Assembly: GCA_017307505.1 (NCBI GenBank)
Contig: JAFKEE010000040.1
Location: 62,001 to 126,000, forward strand
DNA: 64,000 nt
Direction of reading: 5' to 3'
Origin: Acidobacteriota bacterium
GTDB taxonomy: Bacteria; Acidobacteriota; Terriglobia; Bryobacterales; Bryobacteraceae
In this document: one piece after another, positions 18,009 to 26,939 of the stretch
How positions within the stretch are numbered: position 1 is the first letter of the stretch
Layout of the letters: the number at the start of each line of letters is the position of its first letter
Notes under the pieces: generated by a model
The model's database searches: none
What the model was told of the DNA's origin: nothing
What the model saw: the letters and a program-made list of their open reading frames with translations, nothing else
Made by a program: the position numbers and the translations under genes

Positions 18009-18953
18009 TCACGCCCCCGGACTCCCCCTCAACCGCGAAATCCCCCTCTTCATCTCCTCGCCTTGCGGCCAATCCGGGTGATGCCGGAGGAAATCCTCCA
18101 ACTGCTCCGCCGCCTTCTGCTTCTCATCCCGGCGCAGGTAGATCTCCGCGAGCAGCAACTGAGGATGCGAGAAGTGACCGCCATCCAGCCTGCGGGCCTC
18201 CAGCAGATATCGCTCCGCCAGTTCCAGCTTGCCCAGCCCGAAGTAGGTCATCCCCATCTGCGACTGCGCCAGCGCGTCGTTCGGCCGCCGCAGCACGGCA
18301 TTCAGGTTGAAGCTCCACGCCTCGGTCATCCGACCCAGCGTCACCAGGACCCCGCCCAGATTCACCAGCGGCTCATAGGCCTGCGGATCCGCTTCCAGCG
18401 ACTTTCGGAAGTACCCTTCCGCATCCTCGTAGCGCCGAGTCTGGTAGGCGATCGTCCCGAGATGATTCCAGGCGGACGCGAACTGCGGAGCGATCTCCAC
18501 CGCCCGTTTCAGGTGCGCAATGGCGCCCTCCACATCGCGCTGCCCCAGCTTTTTACTGGCGTTCAGATACTCCGTCCGCGCGGAGTCCGGAATCGACAAT
18601 TCGCGCATCGACACCACGGCACTGCGGTCGGGCGTCATCTTCGCCTCGTCCAGTTTCACCGCCAGTTCCACCCGTCGCTTGCGGTCCGCGACGCCCGGAC
18701 CCACATCGATCGTCTTGCGCGTCTCTCCACTGCCCGGCACGAAGATGATCAGCGAATAGGAACCCTCCGCGATCTTGGCAAACTTGAACTTGCCCGAGGA
18801 ATCGCTCAGGGTGGACGCCTGGAACGGGGAGGTCGCTCCATGCAGCGAGACGGAAGCGCGCGCCGCCGGCACGAGTTGCCCGCGCACTTCGTAGGTAGCC
18901 GCGGACACACTCAGCCCCGCAAAAGCCAGCATCACGCCGCACAGCCGGAGCAT
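18009..18953 (-). CDS. Secreted TPR protein with carboxypeptidase-regulatory-like domain
   Basis: A 314-residue protein from the ATG at 18953; an in-frame GTG at 18980 would add nine residues before the signal peptide. A signal peptide (MLRLCGVMLAFAGLSVSA) is followed by a CarboxypepD_reg-like beta-sandwich (about residues 20-95, with DSSGKFKFAKIAEGSYSLII) and then at least four TPR units (about 130-300: AWNHLGTIAYQTRRYEDAEG and the next repeats). Such proteins are frequent in Acidobacteria, but their role is unknown; TPRs suggest protein-protein contact in the periplasm. It lies downstream of the ceramidase-like gene with a 55-base gap and may be co-transcribed. Confidence 0.8.
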   Translation of the reverse strand: MLRLCGVMLAFAGLSVSAATYEVRGQLVPAARASVSLHGATSPFQASTLSDSSGKFKFAKIAEGSYSLIIFVPGSGETRKTIDVGPGVADRKRRVELAVKLDEAKMTPDRSAVVSMRELSIPDSARTEYLNASKKLGQRDVEGAIAHLKRAVEIAPQFASAWNHLGTIAYQTRRYEDAEGYFRKSLEADPQAYEPLVNLGGVLVTLGRMTEAWSFNLNAVLRRPNDALAQSQMGMTYFGLGKLELAERYLLEARRLDGGHFSHPQLLLAEIYLRRDEKQKAAEQLEDFLRHHPDWPQGEEMKRGISRLRGSPGA

Positions 18954-19008
18954 GCCTCCATAGTAATCGCCCCGGCGCACCGTGGCGAAGGGCGGAAGCC
19001 GCTGCCGG

Positions 19009-20364
19009 TCAGCGGCCGGAACCGGTTGGCGCGCGCGAGCCTAGCAGTGCGCGCAGAGTCTGCTTCAAGACGCTCTCCGCGCCTTTCGTGGTATTGGAGG
19101 CCCCTGGTTCATAGCCGCCCTGGTCGTAGGCGCGATCCGTACACAGGTAGCCGGGTGCGATATCCCCATACCCGGCCATCGCCACAAACTGGCCCGGAGC
19201 CGCGATCTGAGCGAAGCGCTGGAACTCCAGCATCGGCTCGCCCGGCAGATGCACGATCCGCACAGGACCCAGGCTGAGCAGGCTGGCGCTGAGCGGCTCC
19301 TGACGAAGACCGAACGCCGCCGCAATGGTCAACCGGTACCGCGCGGCCTCGTCGTCCGTCGCCTTCGCCTCGGCCAGCCGCGCATCGATCTCCTGCTGCG
19401 TCGACAGCTTCTTCGGCAACACCAGGGGCAACGACTTCCAATTCAACTCCGTCACCGCCGACCACTTCGTGGCCTCATCCGACTTCTTCAAGCCGGCGAG
19501 TAGGCGAGTCGCCAGCTCTGTCCGTTTCGCCACGCTGCTGTCGTTATACTTCCCTACCGTCACATCGCCGGCCGCTCCGGTGAAGTAGATCTGGAAGACG
19601 CCTTCTTCTTTCTCCAACTGCTCGCGCGCGGCGCCCACGAAATCGGCGGACACCCGGCCGTCGCAGCACCAGGTCTGCGGATGCGTGGCGTAGTAGTGCA
19701 GCCGCACCAGGGGCTTATCGCCCTGCCCCAACGTCACGGTTCTGACCGTACGATCCACCGGGCCCTCCGGCGCGGCCGCCATCTCCGGCTTCTTCCCATC
19801 CGTGCTGAAGCGGATCACGACTTTGCCGTCGGGCGTGGGCAGTCGCCGCGCCGAAGCCACCCGCTCCACCTCAGCCTCCCCCGTACCCACCTGGTCAAAC
19901 GGCCTCATCGAACCAGCCGCCTTCTTCACCGCATCAGCCAGCCGGTCTGCAATCTGCACCAGGGCGGATTCCTCGAACCGCACCACTGGTCGGCCCATCT
20001 GTTCCAGCAGCGCATAGGCATCGCCGTCCACATAAGGAGCAGTGTGCTGATGCAGCGTCTGCAATGCCACATGGTCCGGTGTCGTGCCCGCCGCCTTCGC
20101 CACCTTGTCGCGAAGCAGACGGTGTGACCGGTTCGAGAGCCCGCACCAATCCACCGCACAGAGTACGTAGCGCTGACCGCGATCCTCGAGAACAACCCCT
20201 TTGGCCAGCAGCGGATCTTCGATCTTCGTGGTGGGCATCACCCAGATCAGAGGTTGGCCCAACGGCGGAGTGACGTCCGACTTGAAGGTGCCCACGCGCA
20301 ACTGGCCCCAGGCCGCGGCGCTCGCGACAGCCGCCAGCCAGATCGCCGTACAAGACGCTCTCAT
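19009..20364 (-). CDS. Neutral/alkaline ceramidase-like secreted hydrolase
   Basis: A 451-residue protein with signal peptide MRASCTAIWLAAVASAAAWG. The N-terminal FKSDVTPPLGQPL and the histidine motif LHQHTAP (H105, H107) resemble the zinc-dependent neutral ceramidase N-terminal domain, as does HYYATHPQTWCCDGRVSADF further on. Classical ceramidases are longer (about 650-750 residues) and have a C-terminal immunoglobulin-like domain that is missing here, so the substrate may not be ceramide. Its ATG overlaps the TGA of the DUF2277 gene (20361-20364), so translation is coupled. Confidence 0.72.
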   Translation of the reverse strand: MRASCTAIWLAAVASAAAWGQLRVGTFKSDVTPPLGQPLIWVMPTTKIEDPLLAKGVVLEDRGQRYVLCAVDWCGLSNRSHRLLRDKVAKAAGTTPDHVALQTLHQHTAPYVDGDAYALLEQMGRPVVRFEESALVQIADRLADAVKKAAGSMRPFDQVGTGEAEVERVASARRLPTPDGKVVIRFSTDGKKPEMAAAPEGPVDRTVRTVTLGQGDKPLVRLHYYATHPQTWCCDGRVSADFVGAAREQLEKEEGVFQIYFTGAAGDVTVGKYNDSSVAKRTELATRLLAGLKKSDEATKWSAVTELNWKSLPLVLPKKLSTQQEIDARLAEAKATDDEAARYRLTIAAAFGLRQEPLSASLLSLGPVRIVHLPGEPMLEFQRFAQIAAPGQFVAMAGYGDIAPGYLCTDRAYDQGGYEPGASNTTKGAESVLKQTLRALLGSRAPTGSGR

Positions 20365-20600
20365 TCCGCTTCGACCCTCGCCGGCACGCGCCGGACCGGC
20401 GTGTTCTGCGCGATGCTTTGCAGCAGGCGCGCGCTCGACTCGCTGATCTCCCGCACCGCCCGCTCAAACGCCTCCTGGTTTGCCTTCGAAGGCTTCGGGA
20501 ATCCGCTGATCTTCCGCACGAACTGCAGCGCGGCGGCGTCCACCTCGGCCGGAGTCGCAGGCGGCTCCTGGTTTCTCAGTACTTTGATGCTGCGGCACAC
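20361..20600 (-). CDS. DUF2277 family protein
   Basis: A 79-residue protein starting at GTG 20600 and reading MCRSIKVLRNQEPPATPAEV, which is the recognised start of DUF2277 proteins; the conserved LQFVRKISGFPKPSKANQEA follows. An upstream in-frame ATG (20693) would overlap the divergent PQQ dehydrogenase start and add unrelated residues, so I prefer the GTG. There is no convincing ribosome site. Function unknown. It is coupled to the ceramidase-like gene by a 4-base overlap and is divergent from the PQQ dehydrogenase. Confidence 0.85.
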   Translation of the reverse strand: MCRSIKVLRNQEPPATPAEVDAAALQFVRKISGFPKPSKANQEAFERAVREISESSARLLQSIAQNTPVRRVPARVEAE

Positions 20601-20676
20601 AATCCATACAGCGTCGCACGATTGGAAGAGAATCCGCACCCTGGCCGCGGCTCCTGCATATACTGGACTTCTCCCG

Positions 20677-22776
20677 ATGATTTCCCGATCCATCCTGCTG
20701 CTCGGCGCCTGCGCCTCGTCTCTCCTGGCCCAAACCGACTGGCCAGTCTATGGCCACGACCCCGGCGCCGCCCGCTTCTCACCTCTGAAACAGATCAACC
20801 GGGAGAACATCGGCCGCCTGCAGTTGGCCTGGACCTTCCATACCGGCAAAGCGGGTTCGGAGGGCATCCCCATCGTCGTTGGAGGCGTCATGTACGTCAC
20901 CGCGGCCAATGGGATCTTTGCGTTGGAGCCGGAAACCGGACGCAAGCTCTGGCACTACGAAACCACGCAGGTGGCTCTGCGCGGCTTAGCGTATTGGCCC
21001 GGCGGCAAAGGAGTTCGCCCCCGTGTCTTCGCAGGGGTAAAAGGGGGTATGGTCGCGCTCGACGCGGCCACTGGTAAACCGGCGCCCGGCTTCGCCAAAG
21101 AGGGTCTGTTGGATTTGCGGGAGGGCGTCCTGGGGGATCTACCCGACGCCAAGATCTCCCTCCAGTCGCCGCCGAGCGTCTTCAAGGACATCGTCATTAC
21201 CGGAAGCGCCAACGGCGAAGGCTCCCCCTCGAAAGGAGCCTATGGCGACATCCGGGGTTGGGATGCGAACACCGGGAAACTCCTCTGGAGCTTCCACACC
21301 GTTCCCCGGCCCGGCGAACCCGGCATCGAAACCTGGCCGGCCGATGGCTGGCGCAATCGCTCCGGTACGAATGCCTGGGGCTTCCTCACCGTGGACTTGG
21401 CTCGCGGGATTGTCTATGTGCCTCTGGGCTCGCCGACCTCCGATTTCTATGGAGCCGACCGCCATGGCAATGGCCTCTACGGCAACTGCCTGGTCGCGCT
21501 CGATGCCGCCACCGGCAAGCTCAAGTGGTATCAGCAGCTGATTCATCACGACCTGTGGGATTTCGATCCGGCCGCGCCGCCAATCCTCTTCGACGCCACC
21601 ATTGGAGGACGCAAAGTGCCCGCCGTTGCCCAGGTGACCAAGACCAGCCTCTTGTTCGCCTTCGATCGCGTCACCGGCAAGCCTCTCTATGGGATGGAGG
21701 AGCGCAAGGTCCCCCAGACTGCGATCCCCGGAGAGCAGACGTCGCCCACGCAGCCCTTCCCGTTGAAGCCCCCGCCACTGTCCCGCATAGAGTTCACAAA
21801 GGAGGAGATCTACAACCTCACGCCGGAGCACGCCGGCTTCTGCCGCGATCTCTTCAAACGCAACCAGATGCGGCCCGTGCCGCTCTACACCCCGTTCGAA
21901 CTCGACAAAAACGTCCTGATGTTTCCTAGTACCCTGGGTGGCGGCTCCTGGGGCGGAGCGTCCACTGATCCGTCCATCGGTTTACTGTTCATCAACGTCA
22001 ACAATCTCGGCCAGTGGGGTCACATGGAGAAGAAGACTGACCCGGCTACGGGCGCAGTCACCTATATCCGTACTTCCGAGTACGGCGCCTATGCCCGCTT
22101 CTGGAACCGCGATACGCGCATCCCGTGCACCAATCCGCCCTTCGGAGAACTGGTAGCCGTGGACACCCGGACCGGAGACATCGCCTGGCGCGCCCCGCTC
22201 GGTACGATGCCGGCGCTGGAGGCGTTAGGCGTCCACGAAACCGGGGCGCCCAACCTGGGCGGCAGCATCGCCACCGCCGGCGGCCTGGTCTTCATCGCGG
22301 CCACCAACGACAGCCGCTTCCGCGCGTTCGATGCCAAATCCGGCAAAAAGCTATGGGAACAACCACTGGATGCGAACGGCCACACGATCCCGATCACCTA
22401 CCTGGGCAAGGACGGAAAACAGTACGTGACAGTCATGGCAGGAGGGGGTGGAGGCTACTTTGGAGGCACACCGGCAGACAGCGTGATGACCTTCGCTCTC
22501 GGCCAGGCTCCGGCTCCCACGATCGTCGCATCCAAGCCGGAATTGGCTTCGTCCGTTCGAAAAGGTCCGGTCGTACTCCCGGACGGGCAGGGCAAAGCCC
22601 TGGTCCAAAGGACCTGCGGCGGACCCTGCCACAACCTGGAAACGGCGCTGGGGATGCGGCGCAACCGGGCAGGCTGGACGGCCATGGTCGACAACATGAT
22701 CGCTCGCGGTGCAAACGCGAAAGAGGCCGAAGCACGGGCGATTGTCGACTACCTCGCCACTCACTTCGGCCTCTGA
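20677..22776 (+). CDS. PQQ-dependent dehydrogenase with C-terminal cytochrome c-like domain
   Basis: A 699-residue exported quinoprotein. The frame is open from 20254, but the signal peptide MISRSILLLGACASSLLAQ fixes the start at 20677. The beta-propeller begins DWPVYGHDPGAARFSPLKQI and contains IHHDLWDFDPAAPPILFDAT and related propeller strands, most like membrane glucose dehydrogenase/quinoprotein dehydrogenases. The last ~65 residues resemble a mono-haem cytochrome c domain, but the haem site is C647-GGP-C651-H652: three residues between cysteines, not two. It probably oxidises a sugar or alcohol in the periplasm and passes electrons through the haem domain to the respiratory chain. It ends 9 bases from convergent ahcY. 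Confidence 0.86.
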   Translation: MISRSILLLGACASSLLAQTDWPVYGHDPGAARFSPLKQINRENIGRLQLAWTFHTGKAGSEGIPIVVGGVMYVTAANGIFALEPETGRKLWHYETTQVALRGLAYWPGGKGVRPRVFAGVKGGMVALDAATGKPAPGFAKEGLLDLREGVLGDLPDAKISLQSPPSVFKDIVITGSANGEGSPSKGAYGDIRGWDANTGKLLWSFHTVPRPGEPGIETWPADGWRNRSGTNAWGFLTVDLARGIVYVPLGSPTSDFYGADRHGNGLYGNCLVALDAATGKLKWYQQLIHHDLWDFDPAAPPILFDATIGGRKVPAVAQVTKTSLLFAFDRVTGKPLYGMEERKVPQTAIPGEQTSPTQPFPLKPPPLSRIEFTKEEIYNLTPEHAGFCRDLFKRNQMRPVPLYTPFELDKNVLMFPSTLGGGSWGGASTDPSIGLLFINVNNLGQWGHMEKKTDPATGAVTYIRTSEYGAYARFWNRDTRIPCTNPPFGELVAVDTRTGDIAWRAPLGTMPALEALGVHETGAPNLGGSIATAGGLVFIAATNDSRFRAFDAKSGKKLWEQPLDANGHTIPITYLGKDGKQYVTVMAGGGGGYFGGTPADSVMTFALGQAPAPTIVASKPELASSVRKGPVVLPDGQGKALVQRTCGGPCHNLETALGMRRNRAGWTAMVDNMIARGANAKEAEARAIVDYLATHFGL

Positions 22777-22785
22777 TTCAACTAC

Positions 22786-24213
22786 TTAGTAGCGGTAGTG
22801 GTCGGCCTTGTAGGGGCCTTCCACCGGCACGCCGAGGTAGTCGGCCTGCTTCTGGCTCAGCACGGTCAGCTTCACGCCGATCTTTTCCAGGTGCAGCCGG
22901 GCCACTTCCTCGTCGAGATACTTCGGCAGGACGTATACACCCACCGCATACTCGTCCTTCTTCTTCCACAGATCGAGCTGGGCAAGTGTCTGATTCGAGA
23001 AGCTGTTCGACATCACGAAGCTGGGGTGGCCGGTGGCGCAGCCCAGATTCACCAGGCGGCCTTCGGCCAGCATGAAGATGCTGTGCCCGTCGGGGAAGGT
23101 GTACTGGTCGACCTGCGGCTTGATGTTCAGCTTGGTCACGCCCGGCGCGTTGTTCAGGCGGTCAATCTGGATCTCGTTGTCAAAGTGACCGATGTTGCAG
23201 ACGATCGCCTGGTCCTTCATCTTCGCCATGTGTTCCAGCGTGATGATGTCGCAATTGCCGGTGGTGGTGACGTAGATGTCGCCGCGGCCCAGCGTGTCTT
23301 CCACGGTGGTCACTTCGTAGCCTTCCATCGCCGCCTGCAGCGCGTTGATGGGGTCGATTTCGGTCACGATCACGCGGGCGCCGAAGCCGCGCAGGGAGTG
23401 GGCCGAACCCTTGCCGACATCGCCATAGCCGCAAACGACAGCCACTTTGCCGGCCACCATGACGTCCGTGGCGCGCTTGATGCCGTCGGAGAGCGACTCG
23501 CGGCAGCCATACAGGTTGTCGAACTTCGACTTCGTCACCGAGTCATTGACGTTGATGGCCGGAACGAGCAACTTGCCTTCCTGCTGCATCTTATAGAGCC
23601 GGTGAACGCCAGTGGTCGTCTCTTCCGAAACGCCCTTCCATTCCTTCACCAGTTCCCGCCAGCAGGTGGGGTTCTCAGCGTTGACCTTTTTGAGCAGATT
23701 CTTGATGACGTCTTCTTCGTGGCTGCCGGAGGGGGTGTTCACCCAGTCGGAGCCATTCTCGAGCTCATAACCCTTGTGGATCAGGAGGGTTACGTCGCCA
23801 CCGTCGTCGACCACGAGCTGCGGGCCGAGGCCGCCGGGATGCAGCACGGCTTTCAGCGTGCAGTCCCAATATTCTTCCAAAGTCTCGCCTTTCCAGGCAT
23901 ATACGGGCACGCCGGCAGCGGCGATGGCGGCGGCGGCATGGTCCTGTGTGGAGAAGATGTTGCAGGAGGCCCAGCGGACGCTGGCGCCGAGGTCGACGAG
24001 GGTCTCGATGAGGACCGCCGTCTGGATGGTCATGTGCAGCGAACCGGTCACGCGCACGCCGGCTAAAGGCTTCTGCGCCGCATACTTGCGGCGGATAGAC
24101 ATGAGGCCGGGCATCTCCGATTCGGCAATAGTGATCTCTTTGCGGCCCCAGTCGGCCAGGGACATGTCGGCGACTTTGTAGTCGGTCGTGGCAGGGCTAA
24201 TGGTGGTGCTCAT
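22786..24213 (-). CDS. ahcY: Adenosylhomocysteinase
   Basis: A 475-residue S-adenosylhomocysteine hydrolase: SAH to adenosine and homocysteine with bound NAD. Recognisable segments are the catalytic [30 protein letters not shown], the NAD site [20 protein letters not shown], and the C-terminal KADHYRY that closes the active site of the neighbouring subunit. I chose the ATG at 24213, preceded by AGGAG at a six-base distance; an in-frame start at 24243 would sit inside the operator. It is divergent from an ArsR-methyltransferase regulator across a palindrome-rich spacer, which suggests control by SAH/SAM levels. Confidence 0.97.
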   Translation of the reverse strand: MSTTISPATTDYKVADMSLADWGRKEITIAESEMPGLMSIRRKYAAQKPLAGVRVTGSLHMTIQTAVLIETLVDLGASVRWASCNIFSTQDHAAAAIAAAGVPVYAWKGETLEEYWDCTLKAVLHPGGLGPQLVVDDGGDVTLLIHKGYELENGSDWVNTPSGSHEEDVIKNLLKKVNAENPTCWRELVKEWKGVSEETTTGVHRLYKMQQEGKLLVPAINVNDSVTKSKFDNLYGCRESLSDGIKRATDVMVAGKVAVVCGYGDVGKGSAHSLRGFGARVIVTEIDPINALQAAMEGYEVTTVEDTLGRGDIYVTTTGNCDIITLEHMAKMKDQAIVCNIGHFDNEIQIDRLNNAPGVTKLNIKPQVDQYTFPDGHSIFMLAEGRLVNLGCATGHPSFVMSNSFSNQTLAQLDLWKKKDEYAVGVYVLPKYLDEEVARLHLEKIGVKLTVLSQKQADYLGVPVEGPYKADHYRY

Positions 24214-24227
24214 CGACTCTCCTAGAA

Positions 24228-24263
24228 TATTTGATATCGTCATATCGCGATACGTTGATATGA
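24228..24263. promoter_or_regulatory. Operator region between ahcY and SahR-like gene
   Basis: Overlapping dyads fill the 66-base spacer: TCATATC (24240-24246) inverted at 24257-24263, the 10-bp palindrome TATCGCGATA (24243-24252), and GATAT-CGTC-ATATC (24233-24246). Dense GATAT/ATATC half-sites fit an ArsR-type operator serving both divergent genes. Confidence 0.65.
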
Positions 24264-24279
24264 TAAGGGACGTCGCGCT

Positions 24280-25218
24280 ATGCCGTCAATGCTGAATACC
24301 TTCCGCCTGCTGTCGGATCCGGGCCGGGTCCGGCTGGTTTTGCTGCTCGCGCAGGAGGAGCTGACCGTGGCCGAACTCCAGGAAATCCTTTCTACCGGCC
24401 AGAGTACGATTTCCAGCCAGCTCTCCCAACTGCGCCAGGCGGGACTGGTGGAAGACCGCAGGGTGGGCAAAAGTGTGATGTACCGGTTGACGGAACCGCG
24501 CTCCGACAGCGGCCGCCGGTTGCTGGAAGTCCTTCAGGACGGGTCAGTTGAGATCGCAGAGGCGGAGCGCGACACCGAAGCGCTGAACCTGACGCTGAAC
24601 AAGCGGCGCGACCGCATGCGGGCTTACTTCGACGAACTGGCCGGGAAGTTCGGGAAGCATTACGTTCCAGGACGATCGTGGAAAGGCCTCGCCGAGACAT
24701 TACTCAAACTGATGCCGCCGATGGTCATTGCCGATCTGGGCGCCGGCGAGGGCACTTTTTCGCAACTGCTGGCCCAGCGCGCGGAGCGCGTGATTGCGGT
24801 CGATAACTCCGAGAAAATGGTCGAATTCGGCGCCGATCTGGCGGCAAAAAACCGCATCGGAAACCTGGAGTACCGGCGCGGCGACATGGAGAAGCTGCCC
24901 ATCGCGGACGCGTCGGTCGACCTGGCATTCTTCAGCCAGTCGCTCCACCATGCCCAGCATCCTGACCGTGCCGTCAAGGAAGCGTTCCGGATTCTACGCC
25001 CCGGGGGACGGATTGCCGTCCTCGATTTGGTGAAGCACCACTTCGAGGAGGCTCGGGAGCTCTACGCGGATCTGTGGCTCGGCTTTGCCGAGGTGGATCT
25101 GGTCGGGTTCCTCAAGAAAGCTGGATTTGGAAAGATTGAATCAACGGTCGTCCACAAAGAGGAGCAGACACCGTTTTTCGAAACGTTGCTCGTCGTGGGG
25201 GACAAGCCCCGTTCCTAG
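24280..25218 (+). CDS. ArsR-family regulator fused to SAM-dependent methyltransferase domain (SahR-like)
   Basis: A 312-residue two-domain protein. Residues 5-80 are an ArsR winged helix ([20 protein letters not shown], recognition helix [20 protein letters not shown]). Residues 110-310 are a class I methyltransferase-like domain with motif I DLGAGEG (152-158) and [20 protein letters not shown]. The same fusion, next to ahcY, defines the SahR regulators described in Proteobacteria, in which the methyltransferase fold senses SAH/SAM. AAGGGA nine bases upstream supports the ATG at 24280; ATG 24289 is an alternative. It likely represses ahcY and itself when SAH is low. Its TAG shares CTAG with the convergent gene's stop. 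Confidence 0.88.
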   Translation: MPSMLNTFRLLSDPGRVRLVLLLAQEELTVAELQEILSTGQSTISSQLSQLRQAGLVEDRRVGKSVMYRLTEPRSDSGRRLLEVLQDGSVEIAEAERDTEALNLTLNKRRDRMRAYFDELAGKFGKHYVPGRSWKGLAETLLKLMPPMVIADLGAGEGTFSQLLAQRAERVIAVDNSEKMVEFGADLAAKNRIGNLEYRRGDMEKLPIADASVDLAFFSQSLHHAQHPDRAVKEAFRILRPGGRIAVLDLVKHHFEEARELYADLWLGFAEVDLVGFLKKAGFGKIESTVVHKEEQTPFFETLLVVGDKPRS

Positions 25219-26939
25219 TTGGCAGGTTCCTTGATCTGGATGATCCTGTCGATTTCTTTGGCCAGCTGTTTCGAGATCTTTCCGTTGGGCCAGCGGACCG
25301 TGATGGTTGCCTGGGTGGCCACCCCCAACCCGAAGTGGAGGCGCAGATCGTTGTGCGAGGTGAAGCTCGCCTGAGACAGTACGGCCTGGGTCTGTTTGCG
25401 ATCCCCGTATTCCACAGTGACTTGCGCTCCGATGGCCGCACGGTTTGAGACCGTGCCTTCCAGCTTCACTTTCAGCCAGTGATTGTTGGATTTCAGGTCG
25501 TTCCGATAGAGGGCCGGCGTCTCGTTGCGATTCCACACGACCACATCCAGATCACCGTCGTTGTCGAAGTCTCCGAAGGCGGCTCCGCGGGCGGAGTGGA
25601 CTTCATCCATGGCCGGCCCGGCCTGGGCGGCGAACAACTGCTCGAAACGGCCGGCTCCGAGATTCCGGAACAGGAGAGGCGGCATGCGGGTGGGGTAGGC
25701 GGGCAGGTCGCGCTCAGTGTCCGGGTACACATTGCCTGTGACCAGGAAGAGATCGGGGAGACCGTCGTTATCAAGATCGGGCATGCCGACACCCCAGGCA
25801 ATGAAGCGTGTTTCGACACCGATCCCGGACGATTGCGTGATGTCGCGGTATTGGCCTTTGCCCAGGCCCTCGTAAAGGATGTGGGTGTCGTCGGCGAAGT
25901 GCGTCTTAAAGATGTCCAGGATCCCGTCGACGTTGAAGTCGCCAATGGCGAGGCCCATGCCGGCCTGCTCCATTCCGTCATCATTGAGGGCGATGCCGCG
26001 CTCGATGCCCTCTTCCGAGAAAGTTCCGTCATGATTGTTGCGGAAGAAGAGCGAGGGGGTGGAGTCGCAGGCGAGGTAGATGTCGGGCCAGCCGTCGCCG
26101 TCAAGATCGGCTGAAATGGCGGTCAATCCAAAGGAGGCGCGGGCGCTGCCGACCCCGGAAGACTTACTGGCATCCTCAAAAGTCCCATCGGCCTTCTGGT
26201 GATAGAGGAACTGCCGGCCGGTCTTCAGGCCTCGGGGTCCGCAAGGGGTCATGACGCCCTTCCAGTTGCACGAGGCGCTCTGACCGGGCTTGGGGATTTT
26301 GGCCAGATCGAAGTCTATATAAGTTGCGACGAAGAGGTCGAGGCGGCCATCGCGGTCGTAGTCGAGCCAGGTGGCTCCGGCATACCAATAAGGATATGCA
26401 GGGGCGGGGTCGGGGATGAGGCCGGCCTTGCGGGCGACATCGCTGAACGTTCCGTCGTGATTGTTGCGATAGAGCGCGTTCTCGCCCCAGTAGGTGACGA
26501 AGAGATCCAGGAAACCGTCGTTGTCATAGTCGGCCACGGCCACGCCCTGTCCCCAACCAACACGCGCCAACCCGGACTTGGCCGTCACGTCGGTGAACGT
26601 TCCGTCGTGGTTGTTGTGATAGAGGCGGTTGCCGGCGTTTGGCGGAGGCGTACCGAAGCGGGTGCCGCCCACGAAGAAGATATCGGGAAAGCCGTCGTTG
26701 TCGTAGTCGAAGAAGGCCACGCCGCCGGAGGAGGTTTCGGAGACATATTGGACGTCGCGCTCGGCACCGTAGACCTGGACATGATTCAGACCCGCCTTCG
26801 AAGCCACGTTCACCAGCGAGGAGGGCCACGGCCGTCCGGAGAGCTTCGGGCGGGGCTGGGGTTTGACGCCGCGTGAAGCCATACCTTGAGGCCACACGGG
26901 GAGGGCAGAGAGAAGGAAGACGGCGAGGAGGAATCTCAT
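25215..26939 (-). CDS. Secreted CRTAC1-like FG-GAP/ASPIC-UnbV protein
   Basis: A 574-residue exported protein with signal peptide MRFLLAVFLLSALPVWPQ. Six or more FG-GAP/VCBS-type repeats follow, each with calcium-binding loops like DYDNDGFPDIFFVGG, DYDRDGRLDLFV and DLDGDGWPDIYL, then a C-terminal ASPIC/UnbV domain (about 470-570, with SNRAAIGAQVTVEYGD and LRLHFGLG). Such proteins form beta-propellers; function in bacteria is not established. Its ATG overlaps the stop of the upstream TPR gene (26936-26939, ATGA), the same domain order as the fused protein at 42672-45152. Confidence 0.88.
   Translation of the reverse strand: MRFLLAVFLLSALPVWPQGMASRGVKPQPRPKLSGRPWPSSLVNVASKAGLNHVQVYGAERDVQYVSETSSGGVAFFDYDNDGFPDIFFVGGTRFGTPPPNAGNRLYHNNHDGTFTDVTAKSGLARVGWGQGVAVADYDNDGFLDLFVTYWGENALYRNNHDGTFSDVARKAGLIPDPAPAYPYWYAGATWLDYDRDGRLDLFVATYIDFDLAKIPKPGQSASCNWKGVMTPCGPRGLKTGRQFLYHQKADGTFEDASKSSGVGSARASFGLTAISADLDGDGWPDIYLACDSTPSLFFRNNHDGTFSEEGIERGIALNDDGMEQAGMGLAIGDFNVDGILDIFKTHFADDTHILYEGLGKGQYRDITQSSGIGVETRFIAWGVGMPDLDNDGLPDLFLVTGNVYPDTERDLPAYPTRMPPLLFRNLGAGRFEQLFAAQAGPAMDEVHSARGAAFGDFDNDGDLDVVVWNRNETPALYRNDLKSNNHWLKVKLEGTVSNRAAIGAQVTVEYGDRKQTQAVLSQASFTSHNDLRLHFGLGVATQATITVRWPNGKISKQLAKEIDRIIQIKEPAN

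Noticed and set aside
20254-20676. N-terminal extension of the PQQ dehydrogenase
   Set aside because: The extension overlaps DUF2277 and ceramidase genes on the other strand, and a clear signal peptide begins at 20677.
24214-24279. SAH riboswitch before ahcY
   Set aside because: The 66-base spacer is filled with protein-type palindromes and has no SAH aptamer-like pseudoknot pattern.
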